A stretch of DNA of 64,000 nucleotides from Microbacterium sp. Root53. Its GTDB lineage: Bacteria > Actinomycetota > Actinomycetes > Actinomycetales > Microbacteriaceae. Where the stretch lies: contig NZ_LMFR01000025.1 of NCBI RefSeq assembly GCF_001426925.1, positions 1,408 to 65,407 of the forward strand, written 5' to 3'. A program made the position numbers and the translations under genes. How positions within the stretch are numbered: the first letter of the stretch is position 1; every line of letters starts with the position of its first letter. Under the pieces are notes generated by a model. The model saw only the letters and a list, made by a program, of their open reading frames with translations, did no database searches and was not told the origin of the DNA. Positions 7,453 to 16,402 of the stretch are shown one piece after another.

Positions 7453-9192
7453 CTACTGCAGGCCGAGCAGGTCGAGCGGGTGCGAGAGCCGCCAGAGCAG
7501 GCTGGGGCCCTCGAGGTCGCCCTCGAGCACCAGGGGGACCGTGGCCGAGTCGAACGGCCCAGTCGCGGTGAGCGTGCCGACCTCCGCGCCCGACGCGGTG
7601 CCGACCTCGACCTCGTAGTCCGACTGGACCTCGGGGGTGCCGCGGTCCCACAGCACGACCTCGGCGTCGTCGCCCGTGACCACCTCGACCGGCTCGCCCC
7701 ACTCGGTCGTGACGTTCGCGACGGTGGTGCCGGATGCGACGGTCGGGGCGGGCTGCAGGGACTGCTCCACCTGCTCGAGCAGCGTGCGGCTGACGCTCGC
7801 GCGGGTCTCCTCGTCGGGCTGGCCGAGCACCGAGGCGTACAGCCGCACGGTGGTCTGGCCGATCGTGACGTCCTTGGCCGTGAGCAGGTTCCACGACTCG
7901 ATCCACCACTCGGACAGGGTGCCGGTCTTGATGCCGACGACGCCGGGGTCCCCGATCAGCGGATTGCTGTTCTCGACCACGCCGGCGCCCGGGAGTTCCG
8001 TCTCGGGCATCGCCACGATCTCCGCGATCACGGGGTTCGCCAGCGCCAGGCTCGCGAGGGTGACCAGCGACGCGGGGGTCGCCGTGTTGTCCGGGTCGAT
8101 GCCGCTCGGGTCGACCATCGTGATGCCCGACAGGCCGTGCGCCTGGAGCCACTCCGGCACGGCGAGGGCGAACGCGTCCTTCGAGCCCCACAGCTCCGTC
8201 GTCAGGCGATCCACGTAGTTGTTGGCCGAGCCGATCAGGATGCCCTCGAGCAGCTGCCGCTGCGTGAGCGTGCCGTCCACGGGCACGTCGAGCGCCGACT
8301 CGTTCGCCACGCGGTACTGCCAGTACTCCTGGCTGTCGGCGTAGTCGAACGCGTAGGACGGCCCCTGCTCGCCCACCGCGAGCGGCGCCTTCTCGAGGAT
8401 CATGAGCGCGGTCACGACCTTGGCGATGCTGGCCATGGGCGCGCGCGCGGCGCTGGAGGCCGGGACCGTGCCGAGGCCCTCGGCGCCGACGGCGGCGGAG
8501 CCGTCCGCGGGCCAGGTCACGGCGAGCGGATGACCGGGCGCCGGGTCGACCGTCGCGGCCGAGACCGCGGGGGCGACGTTCGCGAGCGGCCAGAAGGCGC
8601 AGCCGCCCACGTAGCCGAGCGCGAGGACGCCGGCTGTGATCAGCGGGGCCGCGACGGAGGGGCGCCTCTCGCGGCGGGTGGGGACCAGGTCGAACGCGGG
8701 CGACGGCGCGGGGGCCGCCTCGGGCTTGGGGGCGACGGTGGCCGGGTCGATCCAGGCCAGAGCGGCGGTGTCGGTGCGGGGCGCGTCCGCCACCGCTGCG
8801 TGCGGCGCCTCGACCGCGGCGCCGGCGGCCTCCTCGAGCGACGTCGGGGTCTCCGGTGCGGGCACGGCCAGCGCCTCGGCCCCGGTCGGAGCATCCGCCG
8901 GGGGCGCATCCGTCAGCGCGGCGCCCGCCAGGGCCGTGGCCGCCTCGGTCACGGGCGCATCGGCGGTGCGCTGGTCGAACAGCGAGCCGATGCCGCGACG
9001 GATCGCGGGCTGCTCGGGCACCACGGGCGTCTCGGGCAGGGGGTCGATGTCGTGCGCCGTCACCGCACGGCGCAGGGGCGGCGCCTCGGCGACGGGGGTC
9101 GCTGCCACCGGCACCGTGGCGACGGACGCATCGTCGATCGCGCCGCGGAAACCCTCGCGGAGATCGTCGTGGGGGGAGTCGTCGATTGCCAC
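7453..9192 (-). CDS. D-alanyl-D-alanine carboxypeptidase (peptidase S11 type)
   Basis: About 579 residues. The N-terminal 160 residues are Ala/Pro/Glu-rich and probably cytoplasmic. One membrane anchor (LITAGVLALGYVGGCAFW, about 180-205) is followed by an exported penicillin-binding domain. Its three active-site motifs are SIAK (about 255), SAN (about 321) and KTG (about 421, in GIKTGTLSEW). The enzyme would trim terminal D-Ala from peptidoglycan stem peptides outside the membrane. The long cytoplasmic tail is unusual for DacC-like enzymes and may bind a partner. The start is taken as GTG 9192, where the sequence becomes plausible (VAIDDSPHDDL); the frame stays open to 9399 but then overlaps the TPP riboswitch region. 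Confidence 0.83.
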   Translation of the reverse strand: MAIDDSPHDDLREGFRGAIDDASVATVPVAATPVAEAPPLRRAVTAHDIDPLPETPVVPEQPAIRRGIGSLFDQRTADAPVTEAATALAGAALTDAPPADAPTGAEALAVPAPETPTSLEEAAGAAVEAPHAAVADAPRTDTAALAWIDPATVAPKPEAAPAPSPAFDLVPTRRERRPSVAAPLITAGVLALGYVGGCAFWPLANVAPAVSAATVDPAPGHPLAVTWPADGSAAVGAEGLGTVPASSAARAPMASIAKVVTALMILEKAPLAVGEQGPSYAFDYADSQEYWQYRVANESALDVPVDGTLTQRQLLEGILIGSANNYVDRLTTELWGSKDAFALAVPEWLQAHGLSGITMVDPSGIDPDNTATPASLVTLASLALANPVIAEIVAMPETELPGAGVVENSNPLIGDPGVVGIKTGTLSEWWIESWNLLTAKDVTIGQTTVRLYASVLGQPDEETRASVSRTLLEQVEQSLQPAPTVASGTTVANVTTEWGEPVEVVTGDDAEVVLWDRGTPEVQSDYEVEVGTASGAEVGTLTATGPFDSATVPLVLEGDLEGPSLLWRLSHPLDLLGLQ

Positions 9193-9272
9193 CCGCCTAC
9201 GGTACCCGCGGATGCCGGGAGTCAGCCGGAGATCGCGGGCCCCGGCGGCGAACCTCACCCGCCGGATCGCCC

Positions 9273-9278
9273 TAGAAT
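9273..9278 (+). promoter_or_regulatory. -10 element TAGAAT of the TPP-controlled operon
   Basis: TAGAAT lies about 10 bp before the first conserved riboswitch bases, so the transcript would begin near 9285 and carry the whole aptamer. Confidence 0.55.
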
Positions 9279-9286
9279 GTCCCTCA

Positions 9287-9377
9287 CACACCACGGGAGT
9301 CCGGCGAGCCGGGCTGAGAGGAAGCGACCCGCGCTTCGACCGTCGAACCTGATCCGGATCATGCCGGCGCAGGGAGG
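9287..9377 (+). promoter_or_regulatory. TPP riboswitch (THI element)
   Basis: The conserved aptamer parts are all present in order: CACGGGAGTCCG, GGGCTGAGAGG, GACCGTCGAACCTGATC, and CGGATCATGCCGGCGCAGGGA split over its usual positions. The start codon of ykoE is only a few bases downstream at 9384 and GGAGGAGAGAG lies between, so control by masking the ribosome site is likely. Binding of thiamine pyrophosphate would switch off the ykoEDC transporter. Confidence 0.95.
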
Positions 9378-9383
9378 AGAGAG

Positions 9384-9998
9384 ATGAACACGTCCGCACC
9401 CGCCACCCCGGGCACCCGCCGCTTCACCTGGCGCGTCGTCGACATCGTCGTCGCCAGCGTCATCGCCGTGGCCTGCGCCGTGGTGTTCCTCGTCTGGAAC
9501 GTCGCCTACATCGGCCCGAGCGAGCTGCTCGCGCCGCTGCTGCCCGGTCTGGGCGGCCTGCTCACCGGCCCCTGGCTCATCGCCGGGGTGATCGGCGGCC
9601 TCGTCATCCGCAAGCCGGGCGCCGCGCTCTACACCGAGCTGCTCGCCGCGGTCATCTCCGCGCTCGTCGGCAACCAGTGGGGCGCGCTGACGATCGTGTC
9701 GGGCCTCGTGCAGGGCCTCGGCGCCGAGATCATCCTCGCGATCTTCCTGTACAGGTCGTTCCGCCTGCCGGTCGCGGTGCTGGCGGGCGCCGGCGCGGGC
9801 CTCGCGGCCGGCATCAACGACCGCGTCCTCTGGTACGCGGGCGCCGACGCGCTGTTCACGACCGTGTACATCGCCTCGACCACGGTGTCGGGCGCGGTCA
9901 TCGCGGGGCTCGGCGGCTGGGCGATCGTCCGCGGCCTCGCGGCGACCGGCGCGCTGAACCGGTTCGCGGCCGGGCGCGCGGTCGCCAGGCGCGTCTGA
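9384..9998 (+). CDS. ykoE: ECF transporter substrate-binding (S) component, YkoE family
   Basis: A 204-residue integral membrane protein with about five or six helices. It contains PWLIAGVIGGLVIRKPGAAL and the segment ALVGNQWGALTI, characteristic of the YkoE S component. It would bind thiamine or its hydroxymethylpyrimidine precursor and dock onto the YkoD/YkoC energising module. The assignment rests on the family signature, the TPP riboswitch immediately upstream and the ykoD and ykoC genes immediately downstream. The strong ribosome site GGAGGAGAG precedes ATG 9384. No ykoF (a thiamine-binding accessory gene) is present. Confidence 0.92.
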   Translation: MNTSAPATPGTRRFTWRVVDIVVASVIAVACAVVFLVWNVAYIGPSELLAPLLPGLGGLLTGPWLIAGVIGGLVIRKPGAALYTELLAAVISALVGNQWGALTIVSGLVQGLGAEIILAIFLYRSFRLPVAVLAGAGAGLAAGINDRVLWYAGADALFTTVYIASTTVSGAVIAGLGGWAIVRGLAATGALNRFAAGRAVARRV

Positions 9999-9999
9999 C

Positions 10000-11496
10000 G
10001 TGACGGCCTCTCCGGCGACCGGGGCCGTGTCCCCGGCCGCCGTCGATGCGCGCGGCTGGGGATGGCGCTACGCCAGCCGCCGCGCGTGGGCCGCCTCCGG
10101 CATCGACCTGCGGATCGACGCGGGCGAACGCGTCCTGCTGCTCGGCGCGAGCGGCTCGGGGAAGTCCACGCTGCTGCACGCTCTCGCGGGCGTGCTGGGC
10201 GGCGACGACGAGGGCGAGCACGCCGGCACCCTGACGATCGACGGGCACCCGCCCGCGGCGGTCCGCGGTCGCGCCGGGCTGGTGCAGCAGGATCCCGACA
10301 CCCAGGCCGTCCTGCACCGCGTCGGCGACGACGTCGCGTTCGGCTGCGAGAACCTCGGGGTGCCGCGGCACGACATCTGGCCGCGCGTCGGCGAGGCGCT
10401 GGACCTCGTGGGCCTCGACGTGCCGCTCGACCGGTCCACGACCGCGCTGTCCGGCGGACAGAAGCAGCGCCTCGCGCTCGCCGGGGCGCTCGCCATGCGC
10501 CCCGGGCTGCTGCTGCTCGACGAGCCCACCGCCAACCTCGATCCCGCGGGCGCGATCGCGGTGCGTGACGCCGTGGGCCGCGTACTGGACCGCACGGGCG
10601 CGACCCTCGTCGTGGTGGAGCATCGCGTGGACGTGTGGCTGCCGATCGTCGACCGGATCATCGTGCTGGGAGCGGGGGACGCGGGCGTGATCGCGGACGG
10701 CCCGGTCGCCGACGTGCTGCGCGACCGGGGCGCCGAGCTCGCCGCGCTCGGCGTCTGGGTGCCCGGGATCGCGCCGCGCCACCCGGCGCCGCCGGCCGCG
10801 GCGCCCGGCGAGGTCCTGCTGTCGGGACGCGCGCTCGAGGTCGCGCGCGTACGCGGCCGCCGCGTGGCGGGCCCGCTCGACGTGGACGTGCGCGCCGGCG
10901 AGGTCCTCGGCGTCGTCGGGCCGAACGGCGCGGGCAAGTCGACGCTCGGCCGCACGCTGGCCGGGCTGCTTCCACCGGCGGGAGGCCGGGTCGTCGCCGG
11001 GCCGGCGCTCGCGGGCGGGATCGGCGAGGCGCCGATCCGCTGGTCGTCGCGGCAGCTGCTCACGCGCATCGGGACCGTGCTGCAGTCCCCGGATCACCAG
11101 CTGCTCTCCACCACCGTCCGCCGCGAGCTCGAGGTCGGTCCCCGCGCCCTGCGCCTGCCCGAGGGCGAGATCGCGGCGCGGGTCGACGAGCTGCTCGAGC
11201 GGCTCCGGCTCGCGCATCTCGCCGAGGCCAACCCCCACACGCTCTCCGGCGGCGAGAAGCGGAGGCTGACCGTCGCCGCGATGCTGGCGACGCGTCCGAG
11301 GGTGGTCGTGCTCGACGAGCCGACGTTCGGCCAGGATGCGCGCACGTGGGCCGAGCTGGTCGCGATCATCGCGTCGCTGCGCGACGGCCGCGACGGGGCG
11401 CCCGGGGCGGGCGTCGTCGCGATCACGCACGACGCCGATGTGCTCGAGGCGCTGCACGCGCGCCGCCTCAGCCTCACGGCCGGGGTCGGGACATGA
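10000..11496 (+). CDS. ykoD: ECF transporter dual ATPase, YkoD family
   Basis: A 498-residue protein with two ABC ATPase domains in tandem. The first has Walker A GASGSGKST (about residue 50), signature LSGGQKQRLALAGAL and Walker B LLLLDEPTANLDP. The second has GPNGAGKST (about 308), LSGGEKRRLTVAAML and VVLDEPTFGQD. Fused A1-A2 is the usual YkoD arrangement, so one gene supplies both ATPases. It would drive thiamine or HMP uptake with YkoE and YkoC. The start is GTG 10000, one base after the ykoE stop, so translation is probably coupled. Confidence 0.92.
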   Translation: MTASPATGAVSPAAVDARGWGWRYASRRAWAASGIDLRIDAGERVLLLGASGSGKSTLLHALAGVLGGDDEGEHAGTLTIDGHPPAAVRGRAGLVQQDPDTQAVLHRVGDDVAFGCENLGVPRHDIWPRVGEALDLVGLDVPLDRSTTALSGGQKQRLALAGALAMRPGLLLLDEPTANLDPAGAIAVRDAVGRVLDRTGATLVVVEHRVDVWLPIVDRIIVLGAGDAGVIADGPVADVLRDRGAELAALGVWVPGIAPRHPAPPAAAPGEVLLSGRALEVARVRGRRVAGPLDVDVRAGEVLGVVGPNGAGKSTLGRTLAGLLPPAGGRVVAGPALAGGIGEAPIRWSSRQLLTRIGTVLQSPDHQLLSTTVRRELEVGPRALRLPEGEIAARVDELLERLRLAHLAEANPHTLSGGEKRRLTVAAMLATRPRVVVLDEPTFGQDARTWAELVAIIASLRDGRDGAPGAGVVAITHDADVLEALHARRLSLTAGVGT

Positions 11497-12281
11497 TCCT
11501 TCCGACCCCGCTGGTCCCCGCCGGCCCGCTCGCCCGCGTCAACCCGGTCGCGAAGCTGGGCGCCGCGCTCCTCATGGCCGCCCCGCTGGTGCTCACGATC
11601 GACTGGGTGTCGGCGGCCGTCGCGCTGCTCCTGTCCGTGCCGCTGCTGGCGATGTCGGGTCTCGGATGGCGTCGCTTCTGGGCGCGCACGGCGCCCGTGT
11701 GGATCGCGGCTCCGCTCACCGGGGTGACCATCGCGCTCTACGGCGAGACGTCGGGCACGGTGCACCTGGACTGGCTCTTCGTGCGCATCTCGGACGGCTC
11801 TCTCGCGCTCGCCGCGGCCACCGTCCTGCGCATCCTGGCGCTCGCGCTGCCGAGCGTCGTGCTGTTCGCGACGGTCGATCCGACGGATCTGGCCGACGGC
11901 CTGGCGCAGCGGGCGCGGCTGCCCGCGCGGTTCGTCCTCGGCGCGCTGGGCGGCCTGCGCCTGGTGGGGCTGCTGGTCGACGACTGGCGGGAGCTGGAGG
12001 TCGCGCGCCGCGCGCGCGGGGTCGCGGACACCGGACGGCTGCGCCGCGTGCTGGGAATGGCCTTCGCGCTGATCGTGCTCGCCATCCGGCGCGGCTCGGC
12101 GCTCGCGACGTCCATGGAGGCGCGCGGCTTCGGCGCTCACGGGGAGCGCACCTGGGCGCGGATCTCGCCGTGGGGCGCGCGCGAGTGGCTGCTGCTCGCG
12201 GCCGGCGCCGGGATCGGCCTCACGGCCGTGGCCGTGGCCGTCGCGACGGGCTCGTGGAACTTCATCGTCGGCCCGTCCTGA
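11493..12281 (+). CDS. ykoC: ECF transporter transmembrane (T) component, YkoC family
   Basis: A 262-residue membrane protein with about five helices. Its cytoplasmic coupling helices contain the family motif ARRARGVA (near residue 170) and a second SMEARGFGA (near 210). These Ala-Arg-Gly motifs contact the ATPase subunits. ATG 11493 overlaps the ykoD stop (ATGA), which fixes the start and implies translational coupling. The three genes form a complete group I-like ECF module under TPP control. Confidence 0.9.
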   Translation: MILPTPLVPAGPLARVNPVAKLGAALLMAAPLVLTIDWVSAAVALLLSVPLLAMSGLGWRRFWARTAPVWIAAPLTGVTIALYGETSGTVHLDWLFVRISDGSLALAAATVLRILALALPSVVLFATVDPTDLADGLAQRARLPARFVLGALGGLRLVGLLVDDWRELEVARRARGVADTGRLRRVLGMAFALIVLAIRRGSALATSMEARGFGAHGERTWARISPWGAREWLLLAAGAGIGLTAVAVAVATGSWNFIVGPS

Positions 12282-12363
12282 GGTCGGCTCGGGTCGCGCA
12301 CCCGCGCCGGCCCGGGCGTCTCCTTCGCGGGGACGGGCATGCCCCGTCCATGCCCGAACGCAC

Positions 12364-12394
12364 GCGGGCCCCCGACGGGAGGTCGGGGGCCCGC
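12364..12394. terminator. Bidirectional hairpin terminator between ykoC and the Nramp-type gene
   Basis: GCGGGCCCCCGAC (12364-12376) pairs perfectly with GTCGGGGGCCCGC (12382-12394) around a 5-base loop. It sits between two convergent genes ending at 12281 and 12411. Confidence 0.85.
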
Positions 12395-12410
12395 GCGGCG
12401 AGGACGGCCG

Positions 12411-13679
12411 TCAGCCGCCGAACGCCTTGGTGATCGCCTGCACCGCCTGGTAGACGCCCAGGACGATGAACAGCAGCGCCGTGATGCCGAGCGCGACGTT
12501 CAGGTACCACTTGTTGCGGTACTCGCGCGGGACGCGATCCGTGTTCAGGATCGGCAGCAGCGTGATCGCGAGGAACGGCATGAACAGCGCGCCGAGGAAC
12601 CCGTACAGCAGGACGAGGAAGATCGGCTGGTTCAGGAACAGCATGAGCATCGGCGGGAAGGTCAGCCACAGCAGGTAGACCTTGAACCACTTGCCGTTCA
12701 GGCGCGAGTCGGGGTGGTCCGATCCCTTGCCCGTGACGTTGCCCATGAAGTCGGCGAACATCAGCGAGACGCCGTTCCACACGCCGAGCACGGACGAGAA
12801 GCCGGCGGCCCAGAAGCCGATCAGGAACCAGACGCCGATGAAGTCGCCGTAGCGCTCCCGCAGCACGCCGTCGAGCTCGAGCAGGCCCTGGTCGCCGGCC
12901 GCGAGCGCGACGCCGGCGGCGCGGACGACCTCGGCGCCGACGATCAGCATCGAGATCACGAAGATGCCGGTCATGACGTACGCCATGGTGTTGTCGATGC
13001 GCATCACGCGCAGGAAGCGCGGCTTGTCCCAGCCCTTCTCGCGCAGCCAGTAGCCGTATGCCGCGAGCGTGATGGTGCCGCCGACGCCGCCCGCGAGCGC
13101 GAGCGTGTTGAACACGCCGCCCTCGGGGATCATCGGCACCAGGCCGCCGATCGTCTCGAGGAAGTTCGGTGCGGCGATGACCGCCAGGATGACGATCGTC
13201 ACGAACATGAGGCCGACGAGGAACGCCGTGATGCGCTCGAAGAAGCGGTACCGGCCGAACCACACGAGCACGAAGCCCAGCAGGCCCATCGCGATGGCCC
13301 ACGGCCACACCTGGGCGAAGAACGTCCCCTCGGGGAACAGCGCCGCGATCGGCAGGGCGGTCGAGCTCATGGCCGAGGCGGCGTACACGAAGCCCCAGAT
13401 CACGATGTAGGGCGCGAAGTACCAGACCGGCCAGCGGCCGAGCGACCGCCAGCCCTCGAAGATCGTGTTGCCGGTCGCGACCGTGTAGCGGCCGGCGCCC
13501 TCGACGAGCACGATCTTCAGGATCACGCCCAGGATCACCGCCCACAGCAGCATGTACCCGTAGTTGGAGCCGGCGACCAGCGTGGCCACCATGTCGGCCG
13601 AGCCGACGCCCGTGGCGGCGACGACGAGGCCGGGTCCGATGATCCTCCAGCGAGGCTTCTCTGTCTCCTGCGTGCTCAT
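12411..13679 (-). CDS. Nramp-family membrane protein lacking the canonical metal-site motifs
   Basis: A 422-residue polytopic membrane protein with about eleven helices, recognisable as an Nramp/SLC11 homologue from its opening RIIGPGLVVAATGVGSADM. In true Mn/Fe transporters the first helix carries DPGN and the sixth carries MPH. Here the first helix reads ATGVGSADMVATLV and the sixth, probably GGVGGTITLAAYGYW, has neither Met-Pro nor His. The usual Asp/Asn/Met ligands are therefore missing, although an Asp sits a few residues later. Related non-canonical clades exist in actinobacteria and planctomycetes with unclear substrates. ATG 13679 has GGAGGACGG before it. A 30-bp repeat lies in its leader. 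Confidence 0.8.
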   Translation of the reverse strand: MSTQETEKPRWRIIGPGLVVAATGVGSADMVATLVAGSNYGYMLLWAVILGVILKIVLVEGAGRYTVATGNTIFEGWRSLGRWPVWYFAPYIVIWGFVYAASAMSSTALPIAALFPEGTFFAQVWPWAIAMGLLGFVLVWFGRYRFFERITAFLVGLMFVTIVILAVIAAPNFLETIGGLVPMIPEGGVFNTLALAGGVGGTITLAAYGYWLREKGWDKPRFLRVMRIDNTMAYVMTGIFVISMLIVGAEVVRAAGVALAAGDQGLLELDGVLRERYGDFIGVWFLIGFWAAGFSSVLGVWNGVSLMFADFMGNVTGKGSDHPDSRLNGKWFKVYLLWLTFPPMLMLFLNQPIFLVLLYGFLGALFMPFLAITLLPILNTDRVPREYRNKWYLNVALGITALLFIVLGVYQAVQAITKAFGG

Positions 13680-13698
13680 CCGTCCTCCTCGATCGGAA

Positions 13699-13728
13699 CC
13701 TGGGATTCCGCTGTGAGCGGCCCGGGCC
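13699..13728. repeat. 30-bp near-repeat, copy B, in the leader of the Nramp-type gene
   Basis: It matches 2311-2340 at 26 of 30 positions and contains the inverted arms CCGCT and AGCGG. A minus-strand -10-like TAGACT (13731-13736) lies directly beside it, so the repeat overlaps the predicted transcription start. Confidence 0.6.
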
Positions 13729-13795
13729 CGAGTCTAGGGGCGTGCCCGCGCGCCGGGGCGGAGGACGTGCGGGCAGTGCCCGGGTCGGCCCCGCG

Positions 13796-13801
13796 TAGGC
13801 T
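13796..13801 (+). promoter_or_regulatory. -10 element TAGGCT for the SDR gene
   Basis: TAGGCT is followed by a leader of about 35 bases that carries GCAGGAGGAG before ATG 13844, so this transcript is led, not leaderless. Confidence 0.45.
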
Positions 13802-13843
13802 TTCGAGAGCCCCCGCGATGGCGCGCGGGCAGGAGGAGCACGG

Positions 13844-14710
13844 ATGTCATACCCCGCCCATCGTCCCGTCGACGCGACCCGGCCCCTGGAGGGGCGCACG
13901 ATCCTGATGTCCGGCGGCAGCCGCGGCATCGGCCTGGCGATCGCGATCCGGGCGGCGCGCGACGGCGCCAACATCGCGCTGCTCGCGAAGACCGACACCC
14001 CGCATCCGAAGCTCGAGGGCACGATACACACGGCCGCGGAGTGGATCCGCGAGGCCGGCGGCCGCGCGCTGCCGATCGTGGGCGACGTGCGCGACGACGA
14101 CGCGATCGCACATGCGGTGCTCGCCACCGTGGGGGAGTTCGGCGGCATCGACGCGGTGGTGAACAACGCCAGCGTGATCGATCTGTCCGGCACCGAGGCG
14201 CTCTCGCCCAAGAAGTACGACCTGATGCAGGACGTCAACGTGCGCGGCACGTTCATGCTCAGCCGCGCGGCCATCCCGGTGCTGCGGGAGAGCCCGAACC
14301 CGCACATCCTGTCGCTCGCGCCGCCGCTCAACGTCACGCCGAGGTGGCTCGGCGCCCACCCCGGCTACTCGCTCGCCAAGTTCGGGATGACCATGGCCAC
14401 GCTCGGGATCGCCGCCGAGCTCGCCGGTGACGGGATCGCCGCGAACACGCTCTGGCCGCGCACGCTGATCGCGACCGCGGCGGTGCAGAACGTGATCGGC
14501 GGCGACCGGCTGATGGCCCGCAGCCGCACGCCCGAGATCTACGCGGATGCGGCGCACCTCGTGCTGTCGCGGCCCGCCTCCGAGCGCAGCGGCCAGACCC
14601 TGATCGTCGAGGACGTGCTCGCCGAGGCCGGCGTGACCGACCTGTCGGGCTACGCGGCCGTGCCGGGAACGCCCGACGAGGAGCTGTACCCGGACGTGTT
14701 CCTCGACTGA
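13844..14710 (+). CDS. Short-chain dehydrogenase, HSDL2-like
   Basis: A 288-residue SDR. The NAD(P)-binding motif is SGGSRGIG (near residue 25), followed by NNAS (near 107) and catalytic Tyr-x3-Lys in GYSLAKFG (near 185). The insert LLAKTDTPHPKLEGTI after the second strand is characteristic of the HSDL2 branch, thought to act in fatty acid or branched-chain acyl metabolism. The ribosome site AGGAGGAG precedes ATG 13844. It lies 150 bp before prpD and may act with it, though a repeat element separates them. Confidence 0.87.
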   Translation: MSYPAHRPVDATRPLEGRTILMSGGSRGIGLAIAIRAARDGANIALLAKTDTPHPKLEGTIHTAAEWIREAGGRALPIVGDVRDDDAIAHAVLATVGEFGGIDAVVNNASVIDLSGTEALSPKKYDLMQDVNVRGTFMLSRAAIPVLRESPNPHILSLAPPLNVTPRWLGAHPGYSLAKFGMTMATLGIAAELAGDGIAANTLWPRTLIATAAVQNVIGGDRLMARSRTPEIYADAAHLVLSRPASERSGQTLIVEDVLAEAGVTDLSGYAAVPGTPDEELYPDVFLD

Positions 14711-14723
14711 CCGATGGGGCGAG

Positions 14724-14782
14724 GCTTCGACTCGCTTCGCTCGCTCAGTCCGTTTCGACTCGCTTCGCTCGCTCAACGACCA
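14724..14782. repeat. Dispersed repeat copy R2, tandem double unit
   Basis: Two nearly identical units follow each other, CTTCGACTCGCTTCGCTCGC and CGTTTCGACTCGCTTCGC, and the second ends CAACGACC. This is the same family as 147-188, 44273-44417 and 49993-50092. Confidence 0.8.
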
Positions 14783-14860
14783 CGAGAGAACGACCGTCCC
14801 CACCTCCCTGAAGAAATAGACTCACCGCAGGCCACAAGCCCCCACCCCGGAAGGACCCCG

Positions 14861-16387
14861 ATGACCGTCGTCCACGCCGTCCGCACCTATCGCAGCGACG
14901 AGAACCTCGCCCGCGAGGACCAGCTCGCCTGGAAGATCGCCCAGGTCGCGGCCGACCCGGTCGAGGTCGAGGCCGACGTCGCCGACATGGTGATCAACCG
15001 CGTGATCGACAACGCGGCGGTCGCGGCCGCCTCGCTCACGCGCGCCCCCGTCGTCTCGGCGCGCGCGCAGGCGCTCGACCACCCGGTCTCGCGCGGCGGA
15101 TCCGGCGCCACGGTGTTCGGCTGCGCGCTCGACGCGCACACCAGCCCCGAGTGGGCCGCGTGGGCGAACGGCGTCGCGGTGCGCGAGCTGGACTACCACG
15201 ACACGTTCCTCGCCGCGGAGTACTCCCACCCCGGCGACAACATCCCGGCGGTCACGGCCGTCGCGCAGCACGTCGGCGCCGACGGCCGCGCGCTGCTGCG
15301 CGGCATCGCGACCGGCTACGAGATCCAGATGGACCTCGTGCGCGCGATCAGCCTGCACCGCCACAAGATCGACCACGTGGCGCACCTCGGCCCGAGCGCC
15401 GCGGCCGGCATCGGCACGCTCCTCGGCCTGGAGCCCGAGGTGATCTATCAGGCGGTGTCGCAGGCGCTGCACACCACGACCGCGACGCGGCAGAGCCGCA
15501 AGGGCGAGATCTCGACGTGGAAGGCCCACGCCCCGGCGTTCGCCGGGAAGATGGCGGTCGAGGCGGTGGACCGCGCGATGCGCGGCCAGACCAGCCCGTC
15601 GCCGATCTACGAGGGCGAGGACGGCGTGATCGCCTGGCTGCTCGGCGGCCCCGAGGCCCGCTACGAGGTGCCGCTGCCCGCCGCCGGCGAGCCCAAGCGC
15701 GCCATCCTGGACTCGTACACGAAGGAGCACTCGGCCGAGTACCAGGCGCAGGCCTGGATCGACCTGGCCCGCCGCCTCGGCGCCGAGCGGCCCGAGCTGC
15801 GCGACCCCGCGAACGTCGAGAGCATCGTGCTGCACACGAGCCACCACACGCACTACGTGATCGGCTCCGGCGCGAACGACCCGCAGAAGTACGACCCGAA
15901 CGCGTCGCGCGAGACGCTCGACCACTCGATCCCGTACATCTTCGCGGTCGCGTTGCAGGACGGCGCGTGGCACCACGTCGACTCGTACGCGCCCGAGCGC
16001 GCCGGCCGCACCGACACCGTGGCGCTCTGGCACAAGGTGACGACGGCCGAGGACCCGGAGTGGACGCGCCGCTACCACTCCGAGGACCCCGACGAGAAGG
16101 CGTTCGGCGGCCGCGCCGAGATCACCCTGACCGACGGGACCCGCATCGTCGAGGAGATCGCGGTGGCCGACGCCCACCCGCTGGGCGCGCACCCGTTCGC
16201 GCGCGAGGACTACGTGCGCAAGTTCCGCGTGCTGGCCGAGCCCGTGCTCGAGGCCGCGGAGATCGAGCGGTTCCTCGACCTCGCGCAGCGCCTGCCCGAG
16301 CTCACGGCCGAGGAGGTCGCGGCGCTCACGATCGTCGCGAAGCCCGGCCTGCTCGAGGCGATCCCGGCGCCGCGCGGCCTGTTCTGA
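14861..16387 (+). CDS. prpD: 2-methylcitrate dehydratase (MmgE/PrpD family)
   Basis: A 508-residue MmgE/PrpD protein that would dehydrate 2-methylcitrate to 2-methyl-cis-aconitate in the cytoplasm. Recognisable blocks are [16 protein letters not shown] near the N-terminus, [30 protein letters not shown] and [19 protein letters not shown]. The length is normal. ATG 14861 has GGAAGGA 6 bp upstream; the frame extends to 14714, but that part encodes only the dispersed repeat. prpB starts 15 bp downstream and prpC follows, so the complete methylcitrate branch is present. No prp regulator of the usual kind is adjacent. Confidence 0.93.
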   Translation: MTVVHAVRTYRSDENLAREDQLAWKIAQVAADPVEVEADVADMVINRVIDNAAVAAASLTRAPVVSARAQALDHPVSRGGSGATVFGCALDAHTSPEWAAWANGVAVRELDYHDTFLAAEYSHPGDNIPAVTAVAQHVGADGRALLRGIATGYEIQMDLVRAISLHRHKIDHVAHLGPSAAAGIGTLLGLEPEVIYQAVSQALHTTTATRQSRKGEISTWKAHAPAFAGKMAVEAVDRAMRGQTSPSPIYEGEDGVIAWLLGGPEARYEVPLPAAGEPKRAILDSYTKEHSAEYQAQAWIDLARRLGAERPELRDPANVESIVLHTSHHTHYVIGSGANDPQKYDPNASRETLDHSIPYIFAVALQDGAWHHVDSYAPERAGRTDTVALWHKVTTAEDPEWTRRYHSEDPDEKAFGGRAEITLTDGTRIVEEIAVADAHPLGAHPFAREDYVRKFRVLAEPVLEAAEIERFLDLAQRLPELTAEEVAALTIVAKPGLLEAIPAPRGLF

Positions 16388-16402
16388 CCGAAAGGCGTCC
16401 CG

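Noticed and set aside
14714-14860. An N-terminal extension of PrpD from 14714
   Set aside because: This part encodes only the dispersed repeat ([15 protein letters not shown]); the ribosome site and family start are at 14861.
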